From an uncultured Anaerosolibacter sp. (GTDB lineage Bacteria > Bacillota_A > Clostridia > Peptostreptococcales > Thermotaleaceae): a stretch of DNA of 20,508 nucleotides. Positions within the stretch are counted from its first letter, which is position 1; every line of letters starts with the position of its first letter. Location: the NCBI GenBank assembly GCA_937948705.1, contig CALECF010000020.1:1-20508 (forward strand). The letters are read 5' to 3'. Made by a program: the position numbers and the translations under genes. Shown here one piece after another: positions 14,980 to 20,508 of this stretch. The notes beneath the pieces are model-generated. The model searched no databases. It saw nothing but the letters and a program-made list of their open reading frames with translations, and was not told where the DNA came from.

Positions 14980-15796
14980 TGGATACTTCCCCCTTCTCCA
15001 TCATATTTCCCAGTAAATACCCTAAACAAAGAAAACCACCAATGCCAAGGATGATCCACAGTATAATGTAAGGATCTGCTTCACCAATCCTCAGATAGGC
15101 CACGGCTGACATAACCATTAAGACAAGGCTATACATCACACATTTCATCATCACAATGGTTGACAATATATATCCCCATGTCTCGCGCTTCCACAATAGA
15201 ATTCCACCCAATGCGGTGGCTGGAATCAACAGTGCCAAATCTGTGGCATAAACGACCCCCGTTGGATGGCCAGTCTGCAAGATATCCTGGGGAACCTGAC
15301 CCGTCATGATAAACCCTACAGACTTGGCAATCCATAGTCCGCCTAAAAGTATTGAGAAAAAGAGCATATAGCTTCCGATTTGCCTAACTGGTGTATGATC
15401 ACTGAATTTCTCTGAGATCCCTTTGACATCGAGTTTTATCAATGCAAAAATAAGTCCATAGGTTGATAGGCTGAACAGGGCTACATATAGTAAAAAGAAG
15501 TTATTGAAGGATGCTGCATACAGGTAGAACATATAGTTATACACCATATACCATAATCCCCCGAGCCAAATAAGTTGGGCTCTCTGGGAACCACCCATTG
15601 AAAACCACAGTGCCCCCACCATTATGGGCACAACAACAAACAATGTCACTAAATCGTTGCCATACCATGCAGCTTTCGTTAAAGCATTATCTTGGTATAA
15701 ATCTCCTATGATTAGCCCTCCCACGGAAGCAATCATCGCTAACATAATGACGATAATAGAAAGAATCATAGGTGTTTTAAATTGAGTTCTAAACAT
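14972..15796 (-). CDS. Polytopic membrane protein of unknown function
   Basis: A 274-residue hydrophobic protein with seven to eight predicted helices (about residues 8-28, 45-62, 74-92, 98-118, 140-160, 180-200, 208-232 and 240-262). I do not recognise the family. There is no cysteine motif or conserved pair of histidines that would mark haem binding, so an electron-carrying role is not shown. The ATG at 15794-15796 is chosen over 15811 because GGGGGGAG lies just upstream. The stop overlaps the DUF6544 start by 8 bases. It follows the FMN-binding protein gene by about 70 bases, a gap holding only a small hairpin. Confidence 0.8.
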   Translation of the reverse strand: MFRTQFKTPMILSIIVIMLAMIASVGGLIIGDLYQDNALTKAAWYGNDLVTLFVVVPIMVGALWFSMGGSQRAQLIWLGGLWYMVYNYMFYLYAASFNNFFLLYVALFSLSTYGLIFALIKLDVKGISEKFSDHTPVRQIGSYMLFFSILLGGLWIAKSVGFIMTGQVPQDILQTGHPTGVVYATDLALLIPATALGGILLWKRETWGYILSTIVMMKCVMYSLVLMVMSAVAYLRIGEADPYIILWIILGIGGFLCLGYLLGNMMEKGEVSNG

Positions 15797-15865
15797 TAGA
15801 TCTCCCCCCATAACAACTCAATAGATTGGAATATTTACTTTCCCTCAAAGATAGGGAAGGTACTG

Positions 15866-16252
15866 CTAGTGAGTGAATGAATTTTCGATGGCCTTCAAAT
15901 ATGCTTTGCAGGTTATGGTAGCTCCTGAAATCCCATCAATATTTGTATTTTGGTGTTCAATCACTTTGCCAATCATGCCTTTTGTTAACTCTGGTCTACG
16001 AAAAAGAACATCCTTCACAATTTCTACGTCTATGATTTTATGATCCTTAATAGTTACATTCACCTGATTGGTCCATCTCCCAGCATCATAGCTTCCAGTG
16101 TACAACCCATCTGACACAGAGGACAGGTCTATACCACTCAATTCCAAATTCCTCCCCCCATCGAGGCCACGGGTCAGGAATAACATGCCTCCAGCTGTAA
16201 TAAGAACAAAGACAAGTAGGATAGATACTACAATTTTAAAAATTAATTTCAT
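15866..16252 (-). CDS. Membrane-anchored FMN-binding domain protein
   Basis: A 128-residue protein with one N-terminal membrane helix (about residues 5-26) and an FMN_bind domain outside. The signature DGISGATITCKAYLKAIENS is present; in RnfG, NqrC and related proteins, a threonine of SGAT (T112 here) carries FMN through a phosphoester bond added by ApbE. DGLYTGSYDAGRW and VNVTIKDHKIIDVEIV are typical of the domain's start. No apbE gene is in the window, so flavinylation would need one elsewhere. The ATG at 16252 is chosen because AAAGGA lies 8 bases upstream; an earlier ATG at 16261 overlaps that site. It follows the second MarR gene by 30 bases and probably shares its transcript. Confidence 0.9.
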   Translation of the reverse strand: MKLIFKIVVSILLVFVLITAGGMLFLTRGLDGGRNLELSGIDLSSVSDGLYTGSYDAGRWTNQVNVTIKDHKIIDVEIVKDVLFRRPELTKGMIGKVIEHQNTNIDGISGATITCKAYLKAIENSFTH

Positions 16253-16282
16253 TTCAAACATCCTTTCACCATTTTCAATGGT

Positions 16283-16720
16283 TCATAACTTTAAAATATT
16301 TTCATAGAGTTTATTTAAACAATCACATAAGGTGTCCATCTCTTGTTGGCTCAAATTCTTAAAGAGCTCTATGAGGAAGTCCTGCATCTGTATTTGCCGT
16401 CTTTTACAGAAATTTTTGTTTCTATGGGTTAACTTCAGACGAATCAATCTCAAATCCTGGAAATCTTTTTCTATTTCCAAAAACCCTCTTTCTCGAAGCT
16501 TCAAAGCCAGCTGTTTCACATTTTGGTGGGAGGTTCCCATAAGATGGGCTACTTCACCAAGGGTCGGAGAACTGTCTCCAAACTGTGCAATGCCCATAGA
16601 TAATAGCCACTGACTTATGGTCATCCCTTCGCCAAGAACTTGATCCCCTATGACTTGGAGCCTGTTTGATAACAAAAACACTCTACCAAATATATATCTT
16701 TGTTTATCCATGTTATGCAT
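16283..16720 (-). CDS. MarR-family regulator, second copy
   Basis: A 145-residue winged-helix repressor acting as a dimer. The recognition helix lies in LMGTSHQNVKQLALKLRERGFLEIEKD and the wing in QDLRLIRLKLT. Identity with the other MarR in this window is by eye about 60 percent over the DNA-binding part (DKQRY, LQVIGDQ, NVKQLALKL, IRLKLT), so the two are duplicates. The ATG at 16718-16720 has AAGGGAG 5 bases upstream; upstream ATGs to 16744 lack a site. In front is GTAATATGTTAC (16750-16761), nearly the same palindrome as in the first MarR operator. Likely effectors for the family are phenolic ligands or redox change. One cysteine pair near the end of the DNA-binding region (NKNFCKRR) and one later (DTLCDCL) could sense oxidants. 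Confidence 0.9.
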   Translation of the reverse strand: MHNMDKQRYIFGRVFLLSNRLQVIGDQVLGEGMTISQWLLSMGIAQFGDSSPTLGEVAHLMGTSHQNVKQLALKLRERGFLEIEKDFQDLRLIRLKLTHRNKNFCKRRQIQMQDFLIELFKNLSQQEMDTLCDCLNKLYENILKL

Positions 16721-16749
16721 AGGATCTCCCTTGAGAAGCATCAATTTTA

Positions 16750-16761
16750 GTAATATGTTAC
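16750..16761. promoter_or_regulatory. MarR operator copy in front of the second MarR gene
   Basis: GTAATATGTTAC differs by one base from GTAATATATTAC, the unit found twice in front of the first MarR gene. It lies 30 bases before the second MarR start, between it and the flavodoxin stop. A partial second copy (TACGTATTATT) follows at once. The promoter here is not clear; a TAAAAT near 16743-16748 on the - strand is a candidate -10. Confidence 0.72.
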
Positions 16762-16789
16762 GTATTATTTAAAAAAATTTATTTTCCCT

Positions 16790-17305
16790 CTAGAAATTGT
16801 TGAGCCGTTGTACGAACCGATCGATATTTTCCATAGAAATCATGGATACATCGCTCTTCATATCCATAACAGAAAGGGTGGGGTCGTTCTTAGACGCTGC
16901 CTTCGATACCATTTTGGTGATGGCTTTTTCTGCAAAGTTCATATCACTAAAACGCATTTCACCCCCAAAGCTTTCCTTTGCCGCCGCATTACTCAAAAGT
17001 TCTTGGGGAAATGAGTTTTTCAACTGCATCTCAGCATGATTTGGAAACATGCAGCATATAAACAATCCCAGTTTCTTATTCATTAAGAGATTAAGATTTT
17101 GTGTGCAAAACTCTTTAATCTCCTTTTGAATTCTTCCTGCATAGATAGACCCACCGATAACTACCCGATCATACTTGGTAAGATCAGGCGCCACGGCCAG
17201 TTTTAGATCATACACATCCACTGTGCCTGGAAATTTTTCTGAAAGTATCGCTGCACATTTGCCTGTTGTACCATGCTTACTCCTATAGACGATTAACGTG
17301 TTCAT
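16790..17305 (-). CDS. Flavodoxin-domain protein (HemG-like)
   Basis: A 171-residue cytoplasmic FMN protein. The phosphate loop is at the start (IVYRSKHGTTGKCA), followed by YDRVVIGGSIYAGRIQKEIKEFC, which is the pattern of the flavodoxin_5 group that includes menaquinone-dependent protoporphyrinogen oxidase HemG. Haem genes are not present nearby, so HemG function is not claimed; it could be a general electron carrier or reductase. The ATG at 17303-17305 is chosen because GGAGGT lies 6 bases upstream, with an earlier ATG immediately adjacent to that site. It starts 18 bases after the first MarR gene ends, so it is cotranscribed with and repressed by it. Confidence 0.88.
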   Translation of the reverse strand: MNTLIVYRSKHGTTGKCAAILSEKFPGTVDVYDLKLAVAPDLTKYDRVVIGGSIYAGRIQKEIKEFCTQNLNLLMNKKLGLFICCMFPNHAEMQLKNSFPQELLSNAAAKESFGGEMRFSDMNFAEKAITKMVSKAASKNDPTLSVMDMKSDVSMISMENIDRFVQRLNNF

Positions 17306-17323
17306 TTTCATACCTCCAATGAT

Positions 17324-17779
17324 TTAAATAATGGATTTTCCCATTTCCTCTATTTTCTCAGTTAGTTTTCCAATGCTATTTGTCATTATATTCATTTCCT
17401 CTTCACTGAAGCTGCTAAACAGATCCTTGATAAATTGATTATCTTGATCCTGGCGTTTTTCCCAGAATGCCTGGCTTTTCTCCGTCAATTTAAGTCTGAT
17501 GGCCCTGGCATCTTGTTCATCCTTTTCGATTTTCAAAAACTCTTTTTCCTCCAGTTTTAATGCAAGTTGCTTCACATTTTGGCGGGAGCTGCCCATGAGC
17601 TCTGCTACCTCACTGAGGGTAGGCGGATTGTCTCGAAATTGTGAGATCATCACGGTCAGAAACCATTGCTTCGTAGTCATATCATCCTTTCCTAAATATT
17701 GATCTCCTATGACCTGCAGCTTATTTGCAAGGAGAAACAAACTACCAAATACATACCTCTGCTTATCTAAAATTGTCAT
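17324..17779 (-). CDS. MarR-family regulator, first copy, probably self-repressing
   Basis: A 151-residue dimeric winged-helix regulator. The DNA-binding part is LSEVAELMGSSRQNVKQLALKLEEKEFLKIEKDEQDARAIRLKLTEK (residues about 55-101), with the D-x-R wing pattern usual for MarR proteins. It has no cysteines, unlike the second copy, so a ligand rather than oxidation probably releases it. A GGAGGAC is 7 bases before the ATG. Its promoter at 17840-17868 lies inside and beside a 40-bp palindrome with two identical 12-bp sites, 35-74 bases upstream of the start; this strongly suggests autorepression. It is the first gene of the flavodoxin transcript. Confidence 0.93.
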   Translation of the reverse strand: MTILDKQRYVFGSLFLLANKLQVIGDQYLGKDDMTTKQWFLTVMISQFRDNPPTLSEVAELMGSSRQNVKQLALKLEEKEFLKIEKDEQDARAIRLKLTEKSQAFWEKRQDQDNQFIKDLFSSFSEEEMNIMTNSIGKLTEKIEEMGKSII

Positions 17780-17813
17780 TTGTAAAGTCCTCCATCCATT
17801 TTGTCGGTGTAGT

Positions 17814-17853
17814 TTATGTAATATATTACTTATATAAGTAATATATTACATAA
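17814..17853. promoter_or_regulatory. 40-bp perfect palindrome: tandem MarR operator
   Basis: The 40 bases from 17814 to 17853 read the same on both strands. The palindrome is made of two 12-bp palindromes, GTAATATATTAC, at 17818-17829 and 17838-17849, with centres 20 bp (about two helical turns) apart, so two MarR dimers could bind on one face. It overlaps the -10 box and transcription start of the first MarR promoter. The symmetry is exact; its use as operator is inference supported by position and by the near-copy at 16750-16761. Confidence 0.85.
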
Positions 17854-17868
17854 GCACCCTCCCGTCAA
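17840..17868 (-). promoter_or_regulatory. Sigma-A promoter of the first MarR-flavodoxin operon
   Basis: On the - strand TTGACG (17868-17863) is followed by 17 bases and TATATT (17845-17840). The -10 lies inside the upstream 12-bp operator unit, so a bound repressor would block polymerase. The start of transcription would be near the centre of the 40-bp palindrome. Confidence 0.75.
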
Positions 17869-17944
17869 GTACCTTTGATGAGTTTTTACAGAAATATTTT
17901 ACATCTCTTTCCTCAGTCCCCTTCACTGCTGTTCCATATGTCAT

Positions 17945-17997
17945 GCCTATGGGGTATGTAAGGGCCTGTCAACTGCTGCCTTACATACCCCCTAGGC
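17945..17997. other. Strong unexplained hairpin without a U tract
   Basis: GCCTATGGGGTATGTAAGG at 17945-17963 and the complementary arm at 17979-17997 form a stem of 18 pairs in 19 with a 15-base loop. Neither side is followed by a T run, so it is not a normal terminator. It lies 60 bases after the stop of the glycosylase gene and upstream of the first MarR promoter. It could be an RNA 3' end, a regulatory dyad or a dispersed repeat; I cannot tell. Confidence 0.6.
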
Positions 17998-18057
17998 AAC
18001 ATAATTTGAATATAATCTCAATACCTTTAGTATTTCTATACTATCAGATCATCTTTA

Positions 18058-18696
18058 TTATGACTTCTCTTTTATTCTTTTGATACCTTCAACAAAGGCA
18101 TTTTTTCCTCCTTGGGCGGGATGTCTTACCCTCTGACAGCTAATATGCAGCTTGTTTAAGGTTTGTTCTGCTTTACCCCCTACGGCAACAACTTCCTTTA
18201 TATTGAACATTTCAATTAGTTGTATAAGAGGCTTCTCACCAATGAGCAGCTCCCCCTTTAAGGGAGCTCGATTACTCTGTGGCTCTCCTTTCTTGTGGGG
18301 ATGAAAGGGGAAGGCGTTCCATGCCAGGGATATGATATCATATTTCAACAACGTTTCCCATATGATCGTAGCCGTAGCTTCCTTTAACAATTTATCTTTT
18401 TCTGTCGCCAATCGGTAACCAGCTTCTTTTCCAAAGAGGTTGAGTCCTGACATATTATTCATGAGAAGATGCTCACTGGTAAAGGGAACCCCCGTCAGGC
18501 GGCAGCCTCTATAGCCTGGTGCCTCACCAACAAGGAGAACCTGGGGCTTTTTTTTGTACATCTGCTTCAAGTACAGGAGGAGATTGTTTCTTCTTACCTC
18601 ATTGTCAAGGGATTCATAGGAATATTGATTATATACATTGGGCGTGATTTCTGTTGCTGCCAGTTCTTCTACATAATCTTTTAGTTTCTTTACCAT
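18058..18696 (-). CDS. Uracil-DNA glycosylase superfamily protein
   Basis: A 212-residue protein of the UDG fold, which removes uracil or other damaged bases from DNA. Motif A is GEAPGYRGCRLTGVPF at about residues 57-72 and motif B is VRHPAQGG near residue 190, with the HPA typical of the superfamily. There is no set of four cysteines, so it is not a family-4 iron-sulfur enzyme. Other conserved pieces are AWNAFPFHPHK and VVAVGGKAEQTL. It may act on uracil, or on another base, or only bind DNA. Its own promoter is at 18735-18763. Confidence 0.83.
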   Translation of the reverse strand: MVKKLKDYVEELAATEITPNVYNQYSYESLDNEVRRNNLLLYLKQMYKKKPQVLLVGEAPGYRGCRLTGVPFTSEHLLMNNMSGLNLFGKEAGYRLATEKDKLLKEATATIIWETLLKYDIISLAWNAFPFHPHKKGEPQSNRAPLKGELLIGEKPLIQLIEMFNIKEVVAVGGKAEQTLNKLHISCQRVRHPAQGGKNAFVEGIKRIKEKS

Positions 18697-18734
18697 TTCA
18701 CCAATCCTTTGTATGAATTATATTGATTACCAAT

Positions 18735-18763
18735 ATTATATACCTGACCCTTTGTTTCTTCAA
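18735..18763 (-). promoter_or_regulatory. Sigma-A promoter of the glycosylase gene
   Basis: TTGAAG (18763-18758), a 17-base spacer and a perfect TATAAT (18740-18735) on the - strand, giving a start near 18728 and a leader of about 30 bases. Confidence 0.68.
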
Positions 18764-18830
18764 TGAAACGCAATATTTACCAAGAGCCTTGGAGATAATA
18801 TTCATGTTTATACAGGAAATATATATAGAA

Positions 18831-18859
18831 TTGTAGAATATAATCTCTACACCTATACA
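18831..18859 (+). promoter_or_regulatory. Possible sigma-A promoter of the YciI-like gene
   Basis: TTGTAG (18831-18836), a 17-base spacer and TATACA (18854-18859) on the + strand, 38 bases before the ATG. Both boxes deviate from consensus, and this AT-rich gap offers other weak matches. Confidence 0.45.
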
Positions 18860-18897
18860 ATAGTTCATCGAAAATATAGTGAAGAGGATGTGAATCT

Positions 18898-19203
18898 ATG
18901 CAATTTTTAGTGACTGGCTATGACGGAACAGACGAAGGGGCTCTCGAAAGACGACTTGCGGTTCGCGGTGACCATATGAAGCTTGTGGAAGCCATGCAGA
19001 AAGAAGGAAAGCATTTGTACGCCGTTGCCATACTGGATGACAATGAAAAGATGATTGGCTCCGTACTTATTGTAGATTTCCCTACAAGGGAAGAACTCGA
19101 CGAATGGTTAAAAATTGAACCTTATGTTACAGGGGATGTATGGAGACAGATCGAGGTCCGACCTTGCAAAGTTCCACCTATGTTTATGGCATTACATCAA
19201 TAA
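18898..19203 (+). CDS. YciI-like family protein
   Basis: A 101-residue soluble protein of the YciI-like dimeric alpha-beta barrel group. It has the order typical of the family: MQFLVTGYDGTDEGALERRLAVRGDHMKLVEAM, AVAILDDNEKMIGSVLIVDFPTREELDEWL and EPYVTGDVWRQIEVRPC. The histidine in RGDHMKLV and the aspartate in VDFPTREE are the residues usually discussed as the family's active-site pair. Members range from enzymes to domains with no known role; no reaction is claimed. It is transcribed alone, away from the glycosylase gene, and ends in a palindromic terminator. Confidence 0.85.
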   Translation: MQFLVTGYDGTDEGALERRLAVRGDHMKLVEAMQKEGKHLYAVAILDDNEKMIGSVLIVDFPTREELDEWLKIEPYVTGDVWRQIEVRPCKVPPMFMALHQ

Positions 19204-19257
19204 AGCATATCTCTTTTTTGCTAGTTTTGTGCAATCGCCAAACAACATAGCACAGGA

Positions 19258-19313
19258 TATAAAATGATAATAGGCCAAAAGAGTATACTCTTTTGGCCTA
19301 TTATCATTTTATA
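19258..19313. terminator. 56-bp perfect palindrome: two-way terminator
   Basis: All 56 bases from 19258 to 19313 are self-complementary about a GTATAC centre, with TTTTGGCC/GGCCAAAA in the arms. It lies between the convergent YciI-like and rubrerythrin-like genes. The ends supply A- and T-rich tracts in both directions. Confidence 0.85.
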
Positions 19314-19340
19314 ATCAATCTTTAAAAATCAACCCTCAAT

Positions 19341-19832
19341 CTAGAAGGGTGCATACCCTTGATCGCTCCACCATTCTTCCCTGTATCGATTGTACTGGGC
19401 AGTGAATTGCTCTAAATGGACATTTTCCCAATGAATCAGTATCTCAAACAATTTCCTAGCTGTTTCATGGTGGCTATTCTTTTTCGCATCCTCATAGAAG
19501 TCGATGGATGCTTTCTCCATTTGTACCCCAATACCAAATACAGACAGTGCAAGACTGACAGATTTGTTATCTATTTTATTCCAGTCGAAAATTTTAGGCG
19601 ACGGGGCTTCCGATAGAAAAGATAATGCAAAATCATCGTCCTTTCCATCTTTAATCTGATCAAAAAGTAACCTTAAATACTCTGCATGCTTAAATTCCTC
19701 ATCTGCCAGCTCATTGAAAGCCTCTTCACTTTCTTTATTGCCAGCTTGCTTCGCAGCCATCTTATAAAACTCATAACCTTCAATCTCGTTCAATATGGCT
19801 TGTTTGATAATGTCTAGTTCATTTCGCTCCAT
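19341..19832 (-). CDS. Rubrerythrin-like ferritin-family diiron protein
   Basis: A 163-residue four-helix diiron protein of the kind that removes peroxide in anaerobes. The ligands expected from the family are all visible: E in EIEGYEFY, E and H in ADEEFKHAEYL, E in VQMEKASIDFY, and E-x-x-H in HWENVHLEQF. There is no rubredoxin domain at the C-terminus, so electrons must come from another protein. The chosen ATG (19830-19832) has AAGGGG 8 bases upstream; longer starts to 19850 run through that site. A TATAAT flanked by a TGATATC/GATATCA dyad lies just upstream. Confidence 0.88.
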   Translation of the reverse strand: MERNELDIIKQAILNEIEGYEFYKMAAKQAGNKESEEAFNELADEEFKHAEYLRLLFDQIKDGKDDDFALSFLSEAPSPKIFDWNKIDNKSVSLALSVFGIGVQMEKASIDFYEDAKKNSHHETARKLFEILIHWENVHLEQFTAQYNRYREEWWSDQGYAPF

Positions 19833-19853
19833 GCGCATTTCCCCTTTCAAAAG

Positions 19854-19876
19854 GATATCATTATATAACTGATATC
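19854..19876 (-). promoter_or_regulatory. -10 box inside a dyad upstream of the rubrerythrin-like gene
   Basis: GATATCA (19854-19860) and TGATATC (19870-19876) face each other across nine bases, and a TATAAT on the - strand (19865-19860) overlaps the pair. The -35 is poor. The pattern is what a repressor site over a promoter would look like; it does not match the PerR consensus well. Confidence 0.42.
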
Positions 19877-19913
19877 TTCTTACCCACTTTTCAGTAGGTT
19901 CTAACCATCTTGT

Positions 19914-20486
19914 CTATGAAATTTCATCTGCTACATTCACAATGGACGAAACTGCTTTTATTCTTGTGGCAGTAATTTTACCTTCTACTTTATTCAGGTT
20001 TTTAATCTTTAAAGTCGGATCTGTTACTCCACATTCATCCATAATATCTTCAAGTACTTTGAATTCCTTTCTCCTTATAACAACTTCTACCTTGTATCTT
20101 CTACCGCCATTATTTCCTCGGGCTAAAAAATTATTCACTGTATAGCCTTCTTCTCTAAGTTTTTCTGCAATTTCGATCATTTTGTTCTTATCATTAAAGA
20201 ATATATCTACTTCTAAAATGCCTAGGGCAAGTCGTTCTTCGATTATACTTCCGATGAACACTCCTAGCGTTTTCCCTAGGGCATACGCAACTGCAAAATG
20301 AAATCCTTTTGAACTAGTCACCTTGCCGACAACGGTTGCAAAAATGATAGCATCTGCAAATACTAATAAATACACTGGGTTCATGATTTCTTTTGCCATC
20401 AATATACTCTTCAATGTTGCTAAAATATTCGTAAGTGCTGTTATTAAAAACAACCCGATCAACGTTAATATTATATGTTGTGTCAT
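19914..20486 (-). CDS. UPF0316 membrane protein (DUF5698 + DUF2179)
   Basis: A 190-residue protein with three predicted membrane helices in residues 5-90 (DUF5698) and a cytoplasmic DUF2179 domain at about 105-175 (ILEVDIFFNDKNKMIEIAEKLREEGYTVNNFLARGNNGGRRYKVEVVIRRKEFKVLEDIM). It resembles B. subtilis YebE and other UPF0316 proteins. DUF2179 is also found in the YitT family; no function is known for UPF0316. The start has a strong AAGGAGGTG 5 bases upstream. Confidence 0.88.
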   Translation of the reverse strand: MTQHIILTLIGLFLITALTNILATLKSILMAKEIMNPVYLLVFADAIIFATVVGKVTSSKGFHFAVAYALGKTLGVFIGSIIEERLALGILEVDIFFNDKNKMIEIAEKLREEGYTVNNFLARGNNGGRRYKVEVVIRRKEFKVLEDIMDECGVTDPTLKIKNLNKVEGKITATRIKAVSSIVNVADEIS

Positions 20487-20508
20487 GAAGACACCTCCTT
20501 GTTCATTT

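Noticed and set aside
15838..15860. Small hairpin TTCCCT/AGGGAA between the FMN-binding and membrane-protein genes
   Set aside because: The stem is only about eight pairs with no T run, too weak to call a terminator or attenuator.
16790..17305. Protoporphyrinogen oxidase (hemG) for the flavodoxin gene
   Set aside because: Similarity is to the general flavodoxin_5 type, and no haem-synthesis genes are nearby.
1..20508. CRISPR array, prophage, insertion sequence or defence island
   Set aside because: No regular direct repeats, transposase, integrase, tRNA attachment site or nuclease-toxin pair was seen.

Overview
The window looks like a chromosomal segment of a low-GC, anaerobic Firmicute of the class Clostridia (an Alkaliphilus-like organism is my guess, inferred from gene content and not from any marker gene). 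The support is AT-rich DNA, strong AGGAGG or GGGGG ribosome-binding sites, a T-box riboswitch, a sigma-54 regulator of the AcoR type, a DUF2680 secreted protein, DegV, a rubrerythrin-like protein and a short GntZ-type 6-phosphogluconate dehydrogenase. No rRNA, tRNA, CRISPR array, transposase or phage gene was seen.

Layout. (1) 1-1665: an isoleucine-specific T-box leader and a threonine deaminase (ilvA) on the + strand, closed by a two-way terminator. (2) 1698-6033, all on the - strand: an EamA-type exporter, an AcoR-like sigma-54 activator and an iron-dependent alcohol dehydrogenase. The dehydrogenase has a clear -24/-12 promoter, and an inverted repeat lies between it and the activator, so the activator probably switches it on. 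(3) 6078-6549: a decayed histidine-kinase remnant. (4) 6743-9932, - strand: gnd, zwf and a cyclase-family hydrolase form one operon for the oxidative pentose-phosphate branch. It has no recognisable 6-phosphogluconolactonase gene, and a dyad sits at its promoter. (5) 10097-13861, - strand: a run of mostly small genes: DUF2680 secreted protein, ArsC/Spx-like protein, an unknown 89-residue protein, a SemiSWEET transporter, exodeoxyribonuclease III, an unknown protein with two CxxC pairs, and DegV.

(6) 14049-17868, - strand, the most interesting block: MarR, flavodoxin, a second paralogous MarR, an FMN-binding membrane-anchored protein, a polytopic membrane protein and a DUF6544 protein. A 40-bp perfect palindrome holding two copies of GTAATATATTAC covers the -10 and start region of the first MarR promoter. 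A near-identical copy of the same 12-bp site lies in front of the second MarR gene. I read this as a self-regulated flavin and membrane redox module whose substrate is unknown.

(7) 17945-20486: an unexplained strong hairpin, a uracil-DNA glycosylase-superfamily gene, a divergent YciI-like gene, a 56-bp palindromic two-way terminator, a rubrerythrin-like diiron protein and a UPF0316 membrane protein. Start codons were chosen by ribosome-binding site spacing; several chosen starts are downstream of the longest possible reading frame.
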